From Thermoproteota archaeon (GTDB taxonomy: Archaea > Thermoproteota > Methanomethylicia > Nezhaarchaeales > WYZ-LMO8), in assembly GCA_011605835.1 (NCBI GenBank), contig JAAOZJ010000066.1, positions 1-11,898 on the forward strand: a stretch of DNA of 11,898 bases, given 5' to 3'. Positions 6,301 through 11,898 of the stretch are shown piece by piece (positions within the stretch are counted from its first letter, which is position 1; each line of letters begins with the position of its first letter). Made by a program: the position numbers and the translations under genes. Under the pieces are notes generated by a model. It was not told the DNA's origin, did no database searches, and worked only from the letters and a program-made list of their open reading frames with translations.

Positions 6301-6561
6301 ATGGCAAGAGTTAAACTCTACGTTTCTCCTCAATGTCCTAGGTGTGAGACGCTAAAGAGGGTGATGAAGGAGATGGGAGTCGAATATGAGGTTCTTGACG
6401 TATCCAAGTCAGAAGTGATGGTGGACCTAATAATGAGGGACATATTCTTAATGGAGACCCCGGGGCTCGAAGTCGACGGCAAGTTCTTCCATGCAGAGGA
6501 AATTTTCGATGGGGAGAGGCCGATCATGGACAAACTCCGTAAAGTCCTTGGGAGGGGATGA
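6301..6561 (+). CDS. nrdH: Glutaredoxin-like thiol redoxin (NrdH type)
   Basis: Small dithiol protein with the thioredoxin fold, expected to pass electrons to ribonucleotide reductase. The 86 residues begin with the first strand VKLYVSP and the active site CPRC (Cys12, Cys15). The cis-proline is in METPGLEVDG (Pro54), and a C-terminal helix follows. No signal peptide or membrane segment is visible. Start ATG follows GAGGT at 6286-6290. The stop is one base before the GTG of the reductase gene, so both are surely one transcript. The pairing supports the NrdH assignment over a general glutaredoxin. Confidence 0.88.
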   Translation: MARVKLYVSPQCPRCETLKRVMKEMGVEYEVLDVSKSEVMVDLIMRDIFLMETPGLEVDGKFFHAEEIFDGERPIMDKLRKVLGRG

Positions 6562-6562
6562 A

Positions 6563-8845
6563 GTGGCCTCTAAGAGAAACAGCAGAAAGACGCACCTAAG
6601 GCCTAAGCAGGCCTCTTTAGAGGCTTGGTTCAAGGCGGTCTCGCACTACATTGCTGGCAAGCCCCTCGTTAGGACGACTGACGGCTACATGGTTCCTTGG
6701 GATAGAGGGGCCATTGTCAGGCAATTGTTGAGGGAGACGAAGCTGGCCGAAGAGTTCTTCGACGTTCCGCCCATGAGCGCTAAAGATGCCGAGGAGATCG
6801 CCCGCGAGGCAGAGAAGAGAATACTTGAAATGAGGGCTAAGTTCGTGAGCGGGGCTTTGATACGAGAGCTCGTCAATAACATCTTACTTGAAAGATCAGA
6901 GGAACACCCCGAGTACGTGATATACAGAAATGTACTAACAAGGGTTGGCGCCCCAGTATACGACGCTTACTTGATAGACTTGGGCCTTGGCTTCGAGGCC
7001 AAGGAGAACGCCAACCTGCAGCCCAACGCCGAGACAGCGCACAAGAAGAAGGCCGATAAGTTGTCAAAAGAGGAGTACTTGCTGCTGCTCCATCCAAAAG
7101 TCGCCGACGCCCACCTCAAAGGGGACATCCACATACACGACCTCGAGTACTTTGGCGTGAGGCCCTTCTGCCAAGATTGGGACCTCAGGTACTTCTTCTA
7201 CTATGGGCTCATGCCCGACGGCACAGGACTTAAGACGAGCGTCGCGGGCCCAGCCATGCACCCAGAGGTAGCGGTGTTGCATAGCGTCAAGGTCTTGGCA
7301 GCAGCGCAGACCAACTTCGCCGGAGGACAAGGGTTCTACAACTATAACGTCTTCTTGGCTCCATACCTGAGGGGGCTAAGTTACAAGCAGATAAAGCAAC
7401 TGGCGCAGATGATGTTTTACGAGCTAACGCAGGCCTACGTGGCCAGAGGGGGACAGCTCGTCTTCTCGAACATACAGCTAACGCCGACGGTACCTCAGAT
7501 ATGGAGAGATAAACCGATTGTTATGCGTGGCAGGGTGGGGCCCGAAACCTACGGAGATTACGAGGAGGAGGCTAGGCTCTTCTTCACCGCGATATACGAG
7601 GTAGCGTTGCAGGGGGATTACTGGGGCAAGCCATTCAACTTCCCCAAGCTTGAGGGCTACCTCACCCCCGAGAGTGCGAAAGACGACTTCTACGATGAGT
7701 GGCTCTTAGTGCATCGCGTTGTTGCCAAGTACGGTACGCCCTACTTCGACAACGCGATCCCACCGTACCGAGGATATGGAAAGGGGGTTTCGTGCTACCA
7801 ATGTTGCGCCTACACTTTTACCGAGACGCCGGAGACCGATCCAGAGTTCTACGAGAAGATGTACTTTGTCGACGGAAAGCACTTCAGCATGGGTGCGTGG
7901 CAAGTCGTCACGATGAACCTGCCTAGGCTGGCTTATCAAGCCAACGGCGACGACGACAAACTCATCGAGAAGGCGTTCGAGGTCATGGACTTGTGCGTTG
8001 AAGTCTTCAAGGCGAAGAAGAGGTGGATGGACTACATGATTCAGTACAACAGGCTCCCCTTTGCCACTCAGAGACCGATTGACCCCAAGACTGGCAGGAG
8101 AGGGCCACCGGCGGTCGACTTCGACGAGCTTGTCTACACGATAGGCATTGTCGGTGGAAACGAGATGGCCCAGTGGCACACCGGTTACCAGCTCCACGAA
8201 CACGAGACCGCAGTAAGGCTCTTGATCAAGGTTCTCCTAGAGATGAAGAAGTACAAAGAGGAGCTCGAGAAGAAACACGAAGTGAAGCTTGCCTTAGCTA
8301 GGACCCCTGCCGAGAGTTGCGCTCAAAGGCTGGCCGTTAGCGATCTGCTGTCCCCCAAGTTTAAGGAGAAGGCCGTTAAGGTGGTCAAGGGCGACGTGGA
8401 GACGGCACTCAAGTTACTGAAGGAGGGGGTGAGGGACGTCCCAGTGTACTACTCGAACGGCACTCACGTTTACGTGGGCGCGCCAATCACCTTGGCCGAG
8501 AAGCTGAGCATAGAGCACAAGTTCTTCCCGTTGCTCAGCGGAGGGAATATATTTCACGTGTGGTTAGGCGAGGCGTATCCAGATCCCGAGGCCCTGTTGA
8601 AGCTCTCGTGGAAGATCGCGAAGGATACGCAGGTCGGGTACTTTGCTTATACCAAGGACTTAACAATATGCGAAGACTGTGCTACCGTCAGTGGTGGAAT
8701 TTTAGACTCTTGTCCGAATTGCAATTCGCCTAACGTCAGATACTGGAGCAGGGTGACGGGGTATTACCAAGAGGTCTCGGGGTGGAACGAGGCAAAGAAG
8801 AGGGAGCTGAGGGATAGGCATAGAGTTGGTGTCCTAAGCCTATAG
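6563..8845 (+). CDS. nrdD: Anaerobic (class III) ribonucleoside-triphosphate reductase
   Basis: Glycyl-radical enzyme that reduces ribonucleoside triphosphates to deoxy forms for DNA synthesis without oxygen. Its 760 residues start with a Lys/Arg-rich stretch, then an ATP-cone (about 35-125, with TTDGYMVPW and VSGALIRELVNN) for ATP/dATP control of activity. The catalytic barrel follows, with the active-site region CYQCC (Cys411, Cys414, Cys415). Near the end are two CxxC pairs (Cys703/706 and Cys717/720) that bind zinc, then the radical loop RVTGYY with Gly733 as the radical site. Start: GTG at 6563 follows GGGAGGGG at 6550-6557 with 5 bases between. The frame runs open upstream, but that part overlaps nrdH. 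The activase gene nrdG, which makes the radical, is not in the window. The linked nrdH suggests a redoxin-dependent (NrdD2-like) rather than formate-dependent enzyme. Confidence 0.97.
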   Translation: MASKRNSRKTHLRPKQASLEAWFKAVSHYIAGKPLVRTTDGYMVPWDRGAIVRQLLRETKLAEEFFDVPPMSAKDAEEIAREAEKRILEMRAKFVSGALIRELVNNILLERSEEHPEYVIYRNVLTRVGAPVYDAYLIDLGLGFEAKENANLQPNAETAHKKKADKLSKEEYLLLLHPKVADAHLKGDIHIHDLEYFGVRPFCQDWDLRYFFYYGLMPDGTGLKTSVAGPAMHPEVAVLHSVKVLAAAQTNFAGGQGFYNYNVFLAPYLRGLSYKQIKQLAQMMFYELTQAYVARGGQLVFSNIQLTPTVPQIWRDKPIVMRGRVGPETYGDYEEEARLFFTAIYEVALQGDYWGKPFNFPKLEGYLTPESAKDDFYDEWLLVHRVVAKYGTPYFDNAIPPYRGYGKGVSCYQCCAYTFTETPETDPEFYEKMYFVDGKHFSMGAWQVVTMNLPRLAYQANGDDDKLIEKAFEVMDLCVEVFKAKKRWMDYMIQYNRLPFATQRPIDPKTGRRGPPAVDFDELVYTIGIVGGNEMAQWHTGYQLHEHETAVRLLIKVLLEMKKYKEELEKKHEVKLALARTPAESCAQRLAVSDLLSPKFKEKAVKVVKGDVETALKLLKEGVRDVPVYYSNGTHVYVGAPITLAEKLSIEHKFFPLLSGGNIFHVWLGEAYPDPEALLKLSWKIAKDTQVGYFAYTKDLTICEDCATVSGGILDSCPNCNSPNVRYWSRVTGYYQEVSGWNEAKKRELRDRHRVGVLSL

Positions 8846-8862
8846 CAATGTGTAACCCGCCT

Positions 8863-9282
8863 TCACTTCAAATACTTTTTAATTAAAGACTCTATGCGCT
8901 TCTCCGGCACCAAGCCGATTATGCGTTCCACCTCGATGCCGTTTGCGAACAATATTAGAGTGGGCACGGCCATAACTCCATATTCTTCAGCTAAATCGGG
9001 ACATTCGTCTACATTCACTTTGGCGAAGACCACCTTGTCTGAATACTTCTCAGATAGCTTTTCAAATATCGGGGCTAGCATTCTACAAGGACCGCACCAC
9101 TCGGCCCAAAAGTCCACCAATATCGGCCTAGACTCGCTCTTCAACAGGCTTTTAAAGGAGGCGAAGTCCAGGTTTACGATGTTGCCCTTCCTTATGACGT
9201 TGCCCTTTTCAGGGCTCTTAAGGAGCTCTTTCAGCTTTTTTTCCTTTATCTTCTCGATCTCCTCGTCGAATTCGTGGCTCAA
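8863..9282 (-). CDS. trxA: Thioredoxin with a short helical N-terminal extension
   Basis: Cytoplasmic disulfide reductase. The 139 residues carry VDFWAEWCGPCRMLAP (about 56-71), with redox Cys63 and Cys66, NVDECPDLAEEYGV, and the cis-proline in AVPTLILF (Pro107). About 35 charged residues (MSHEFDEEIEKIKEKK...) precede the fold, as in several crenarchaeal thioredoxins. Start: TTG at 9282 is chosen because AGGGGG lies 9 bases upstream and a TATA-like box stands at 9339-9346. The frame stays open to an ATG at 9402, but that version would contain the TATA box and overlap the start of the divergent ligase gene. The gene converges on nrdD with 17 bases between stops. Whether this protein or NrdH feeds NrdD cannot be told from sequence. 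Confidence 0.93.
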   Translation of the reverse strand: MSHEFDEEIEKIKEKKLKELLKSPEKGNVIRKGNIVNLDFASFKSLLKSESRPILVDFWAEWCGPCRMLAPIFEKLSEKYSDKVVFAKVNVDECPDLAEEYGVMAVPTLILFANGIEVERIIGLVPEKRIESLIKKYLK

Positions 9283-9338
9283 CCCTTTAGACCCCCTGTG
9301 CAGGGGCGACGAGTTCCACTTATTCAGCTTTTCGCAGA

Positions 9339-9346
9339 ATTTATTA
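9339..9346 (-). promoter_or_regulatory. TATA-like box of the thioredoxin gene
   Basis: On the minus strand this reads AATAAATT. Its spacing predicts an RNA start near 9316 and a leader of about 35 bases containing AGGGGG. It supports the short form of thioredoxin. Confidence 0.45.
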
Positions 9347-9381
9347 TCGAAGAAACGATGTTCTCTTAGGGGTTGAAGGCT

Positions 9382-10278
9382 TTGAGGCTCGCCGTCATCC
9401 ATGATACGAGGAAGCCGGACTTGCCCTCCCGAGAGTTGTTAGAAGCCATCAAGAACAAGGGCTTAACCCCCGTCTTCTTGAGGATATCGGGCTTATCCAC
9501 TTCAATCGATAGACATGGAAAGGTCACGGTCTTTTATGGCAAGCATAAGCTCACCGAAGTCGATGGAGCCATAGTTAGGTCGATAGGCGCGACCACGAGT
9601 GTTGAACAGTACGTCCGCAGGCTGACTTTATTGAGGGAGCTTGAGAGGGAGGGGACAGTAGTGATGAACCCGGTGGACGGAATGATTAAGGCCCGCGACA
9701 AATATGGGGCTCTCAGTTCTCTTTCCAAGGCCGGGTTACGCGTTCCAGAGACCCTCGTGACTGAAGACATAGGGCTGGCTTACGACTTCGCCGTGAAATT
9801 CGGTAAGGCTGTGATAAAGCCCCTCATAGGGTCTAGAGGCTATGGCTCGGTTTTGGTCGACAACCCGGAGATCGCCTTCAGGATATTCAAGACCCTTGCG
9901 AGCTTCAACCAAGTGATCTATGTTCAAGAATACGTTGAGAAGCGGTCCTACGACTTAAGGGTGTTCGTCGTGGATGGAGGAGTGCTAGCCTCAATTCAGA
10001 GATTCATAACCAAGCCGGGCGAGTGGCGCACTAACGTAGCTCAAGGAGGTAAGGCCAAGGCGTACAACCCTCCGGAAGAGGTCAAGGAGATGGCCATAAA
10101 GGCATGTGAGGTGCTGGGCCTGTGGTATGCCGGGGTGGACATAGCCGAGACAGACGAAAAGGGTTACGTAATATTCGAGGTGAACGCGGCCCCAGACTGG
10201 CAGGGGTTGGCGGAGGCTACCGGAGCGAGGCCCGCCGAAGCGATAACGGAGGCCCTCGTAAAGAGATGCAAGCGTTAA
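9382..10278 (+). CDS. RimK-like ATP-grasp ligase (glutamate ligase family)
   Basis: ATP-grasp enzyme that activates a carboxylate as acyl phosphate and joins it to an amino group. The 298 residues show an N-terminal domain starting RLAVIHD. After it come NPVDGMIKARDKYGALSSLS and the ATP-binding VIKPLIGSRGYGS (Lys146, Gly-rich loop 150-155). Next are VQEYVEKRSYDLRVFVV, WRTNVAQGG, and the metal ligands in GVDIAE (Asp253) and FEVNAAPDW (Glu266, Asn268). The GSRGYG loop resembles the MptN/CofF glutamate ligases of pterin and F420 cofactors more than LysX, whose loop usually has Trp (GSWGR). The substrate remains unproven. Start: TTG at 9382 is preferred, 9 bases after AGGGG (9368-9372). The TTG at 9373 directly abuts that site. 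The stop overlaps that of the converging tsr3 gene. Confidence 0.9.
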   Translation: MRLAVIHDTRKPDLPSRELLEAIKNKGLTPVFLRISGLSTSIDRHGKVTVFYGKHKLTEVDGAIVRSIGATTSVEQYVRRLTLLRELEREGTVVMNPVDGMIKARDKYGALSSLSKAGLRVPETLVTEDIGLAYDFAVKFGKAVIKPLIGSRGYGSVLVDNPEIAFRIFKTLASFNQVIYVQEYVEKRSYDLRVFVVDGGVLASIQRFITKPGEWRTNVAQGGKAKAYNPPEEVKEMAIKACEVLGLWYAGVDIAETDEKGYVIFEVNAAPDWQGLAEATGARPAEAITEALVKRCKR

Positions 10279-10745
10279 TGGCCCTCTAATAGCTCTTTAT
10301 TGACTTCAAAGAAGTGAGGGCCCCACTTAAATATCGATAGCAAGTTCCTCGCATGTTCTTCGAACCCGAGTATGTAGAGGGAGGCCGCGAGCGCCTCCGC
10401 GGTCGACAGGATGTACGGGTTGCCGAAGTTTATGGGATTTACGGCTATAAGCCTCGGAAGCCTCCTGTGAGAGCCCTTTATCCTGACTCTATTGAAGAAG
10501 TCTTCAGCGTTCTTCCACGAGCAGTCCACGGCTAGGATCCCGTGTCGCAGAGCGATATCCTTGTCTTTGATCGACAAGGTTTCATTTGCAAGTGGGTTCA
10601 GCACTATGCAACCACGAGGCACCTCCTTAACTCTGTAGATTGGTCTTGCCAAGTTGAACTTGACTAGCTTATTGGCCGTGCACTTTTCTGGTTCGCATTC
10701 CTCCATCATTAAGACGTAGAGTGTTACCACGCCCTTCCCTAACAT
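10275..10745 (-). CDS. tsr3: Tsr3, 16S rRNA aminocarboxypropyltransferase (DUF367)
   Basis: Transfers the 3-amino-3-carboxypropyl group of S-adenosylmethionine onto a uridine or pseudouridine of small-subunit rRNA, in the helix 31 region near the ribosomal P site. The 156 residues contain the family hallmarks CEPEKCTANKLVK (17-29), LNPLANETLSIKD, GILAVDCSWKNAEDFF, and the C-terminal block RLPRLIAVNPINFGNPYILS, ending with FKWGPHFFEVN. It is a SPOUT-like fold. Start: ATG at 10745 lies 8 or 9 bases after AAGGAG. A TTG two codons upstream is only 3 bases from that site. It is divergent from pgk and shares its promoter region. Confidence 0.95.
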   Translation of the reverse strand: MLGKGVVTLYVLMMEECEPEKCTANKLVKFNLARPIYRVKEVPRGCIVLNPLANETLSIKDKDIALRHGILAVDCSWKNAEDFFNRVRIKGSHRRLPRLIAVNPINFGNPYILSTAEALAASLYILGFEEHARNLLSIFKWGPHFFEVNKELLEGH

Positions 10746-10773
10746 TACCAATACTCCTTAACTAAAGTAAAGT

Positions 10774-10781
10774 ATATAAAG
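10774..10781 (-). promoter_or_regulatory. TATA box of tsr3
   Basis: On the minus strand this reads TTTATATA, placing the RNA start near 10751, just before the site AAGGAG and the ATG at 10745. The sequence around it is nearly symmetrical, AGTATATAAAGT on the plus strand, so it could also serve pgk with a leader of about 70 bases. Confidence 0.55.
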
Positions 10782-10783
10782 TG

Positions 10784-10794
10784 TGCCATTGGCA
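10784..10794. promoter_or_regulatory. Palindrome TGCCA-T-TGGCA in the tsr3/pgk control region
   Basis: Perfect 5+5 base inverted repeat with a one-base centre. It directly borders the tsr3 TATA box, at the position of the TFB recognition element for tsr3. It could be a regulator site shared by both divergent genes, or chance. Confidence 0.3.
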
Positions 10795-10836
10795 AGCTAT
10801 AAGCTGTTGCTATCATAAACTAAGGCGATGGACTCG

Positions 10837-10867
10837 TCGACCTCATAGATCACTTAGAGGTGGTCGA
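10837..10867 (+). promoter_or_regulatory. Hairpin covering the pgk ribosome binding site
   Basis: TCG-ACCTC (10837-10844) can pair with GAGGT (10857-10861) and CGA (10865-10867), giving 8 base pairs with a 3-base bulge and a 12-base loop. GAGGTGG at 10857-10863 is the ribosome binding site of pgk, so pairing would hide it. At high growth temperature so short a stem would be weak unless something stabilises it. Confidence 0.3.
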
Positions 10868-10873
10868 TGACAG

Positions 10874-11898
10874 ATGACATTTGAGTTCCTCACATTGGAT
10901 GATATCGATCTCAAGGGTAAAAGGGTGCTAGTCAGGGTAGACATAAACTCCCCCATAGGCCCGAGGGGAGAGATACTTGACGAGAACAGAATTAAGGAGG
11001 CCAGCATCACTCTCAAGGAGCTCAAGGAAAGCAAGGTCGTAGTGATGTCGCATCAAGGCAGGCCCGGAAAGAGTGACTTCGTGTCTTTGGAGAGGCACGC
11101 CGCAATTTTAGAGAAGTACGTTGGAAGGCCTGTAAAGTTCGTCGACGACTTAATGGGACCCGCCGCTCGAAGCGAGATAGCTGAGCTTAAAGATGGCGAG
11201 GTGTTGCTCTTAGAGAACACGAGGATGTACTCAGAGGAGGTCATAGAGGCTCCGATAGAAGACTGTGCTAAGACGCACCTCGTGCGAAAGCTGAGCCCGC
11301 TATTTAATGCATTCGTCAATGACGCATTTCCAGCGGCCCATAGATCTCAGCCATCGCTCGTCGGCTTCGCCTATCTACTTCCATCAGTCGCCGGTAGACT
11401 CGTCGAGAAAGAGCTCAAGGCATTAAGTGAGATAATCCCTCGCCTCAAGAGGCCCATAGTTTACGTACTTGGAGGAGCAAAGGTGGGCGATCGGCTTGAA
11501 GTCATCGACATCCTCACCAGGACAGGGCTCGTGGACAAAATAGTCGTCGGGGGGTTGCTGGCGCCAGTATTCCTCGAAGCGAGAGGGCTTAAGCTTTCGA
11601 GCAACAACGTGAAGAAGGACAAGGAATTTCAGAGCAATGTCGAGAGGGCCAAGAGAATGTTACAATGGAGAGAAGACGTGTTCGTATTGCCCGTCGACGT
11701 CGCAGTCGACAAGAACGGTGAGAGAGTTGATTGTCCGATCAACAACATACCAAGCGAGTATAGGATCAAGGATCTGGGACTAAGAACTGCCGAGATGGTC
11801 GTAAAAGAGGTCTCGAGGGCTGGTAGCATCATAGCTAATGGACCCCTGGGAGTCTTCGAGGAGGACCACTTCGCCTTGGCGACCATGGAGGTGTTGAA
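10874..11898 (+). CDS. pgk: Phosphoglycerate kinase, C-terminus cut off
   Basis: Interconverts 1,3-bisphosphoglycerate plus ADP and 3-phosphoglycerate plus ATP in glycolysis and gluconeogenesis. The 341 visible residues have the substrate-binding RVDINSP (21-27), SHQGRPG (59-65), LLENTRMYSEE, and NDAFPAAHRSQPSLVGF. They also have the nucleotide-binding GGAKV (200-204) and NGPLGVFE (about 322-329). The HQGRPG and AAHRSQPSL forms are archaeal. Archaeal enzymes usually have a little over 400 residues, so about 70 are missing at the right edge. Start: ATG at 10874 follows GAGGTGG at 10857-10863 by 10 bases. An ATG at 10867 is out of frame and meets a stop after five codons. The hyperthermophile setting fits a mainly gluconeogenic use of this enzyme, but that is inference. 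Confidence 0.97.
   Translation, partial: MTFEFLTLDDIDLKGKRVLVRVDINSPIGPRGEILDENRIKEASITLKELKESKVVVMSHQGRPGKSDFVSLERHAAILEKYVGRPVKFVDDLMGPAARSEIAELKDGEVLLLENTRMYSEEVIEAPIEDCAKTHLVRKLSPLFNAFVNDAFPAAHRSQPSLVGFAYLLPSVAGRLVEKELKALSEIIPRLKRPIVYVLGGAKVGDRLEVIDILTRTGLVDKIVVGGLLAPVFLEARGLKLSSNNVKKDKEFQSNVERAKRMLQWREDVFVLPVDVAVDKNGERVDCPINNIPSEYRIKDLGLRTAEMVVKEVSRAGSIIANGPLGVFEEDHFALATMEVL

Noticed and set aside
6491..6562. Longer nrdD start inside nrdH
   Set aside because: It would overlap 71 bases of nrdH and add sequence unlike NrdD. GTG at 6563 has a strong ribosome binding site at the right distance.
7706..8203. Minus-strand open frame of 165 codons inside nrdD
   Set aside because: It is a shadow of the real nrdD coding strand. 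It has no recognisable motif, and the NrdD motifs on the plus strand are unmistakable.
9283..9402. Longer thioredoxin start at the ATG at 9402
   Set aside because: The extra 40 residues look like translated promoter DNA: they include a TATA-like box and overlap the divergent ligase start.
1..11898. Mobile element, defence island or integrated virus
   Set aside because: I saw no transposase, integrase, toxin-antitoxin, restriction or CRISPR gene, no terminal repeats and no tRNA. Gene content is core archaeal throughout.

Overview
The window looks like chromosomal DNA of a hyperthermophilic crenarchaeon, most like Desulfurococcales. This is judged from gene content and style, not from a database search. 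The evidence is a group II chaperonin (thermosome), the archaeal RNA polymerase subunit K, an A-type ATPase subunit C, an archaeal-type phosphoglycerate kinase and the Tsr3 rRNA-modification enzyme. Arg codons AGG/AGA and Ile codon ATA are heavily used, many starts are GTG or TTG, genes are tightly packed, and TATA-like boxes stand about 26 bases before likely starts. The genus cannot be fixed from this sequence. Thirteen protein genes are supported, two of them cut by the window edges. I saw no tRNA, rRNA, CRISPR array, insertion sequence or phage gene.

Layout. 1-734 (-): membrane metalloprotease of the site-2 protease type (M50), C-terminus off the left edge, divergent from 898-1407 (+): RimI/Ard1-type protein N-acetyltransferase. 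1487-3133 (+): thermosome subunit, overlapping 3130-3411 (+): RNA polymerase subunit K. A T-rich terminator region separates these from the converging pair 5438-3480 (-): HypB hydrogenase-nickel GTPase followed by A-ATPase subunit C. 5646-6197 (+): UbiX flavin prenyltransferase. 6301-8845 (+): a two-gene unit of a glutaredoxin-like NrdH and the anaerobic class III ribonucleotide reductase NrdD. It converges on 9282-8863 (-): thioredoxin. 9382-10278 (+): RimK-like ATP-grasp ligase, sharing its stop with the converging 10745-10275 (-): Tsr3. 10874-11898 (+): phosphoglycerate kinase, cut by the right edge.

How the genes fit together. Most are informational or housekeeping genes: protein folding, transcription, N-terminal acetylation, rRNA modification and energy conversion. 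An anaerobic, probably hydrogen-using life is suggested by HypB plus an oxygen-sensitive glycyl-radical ribonucleotide reductase. NrdH is almost certainly the dithiol donor or partner of NrdD because the genes are one base apart, and the nearby thioredoxin may belong to the same redox economy. UbiX supplies prenylated FMN, which in many archaea is needed by a UbiD-like decarboxylase of the modified mevalonate pathway.

No clear new multi-gene defence or mobile system is present. The points most worth a second look are: a perfect 8+8 base palindrome between the TATA box and the expected transcription start of nrdH-nrdD; a roughly 80-residue N-terminal extension on HypB; a Lys/Glu tail on the thermosome in place of the usual Gly/Met tail; the thermosome-rpoK stop/start overlap; and a hairpin that could hide the pgk ribosome binding site.
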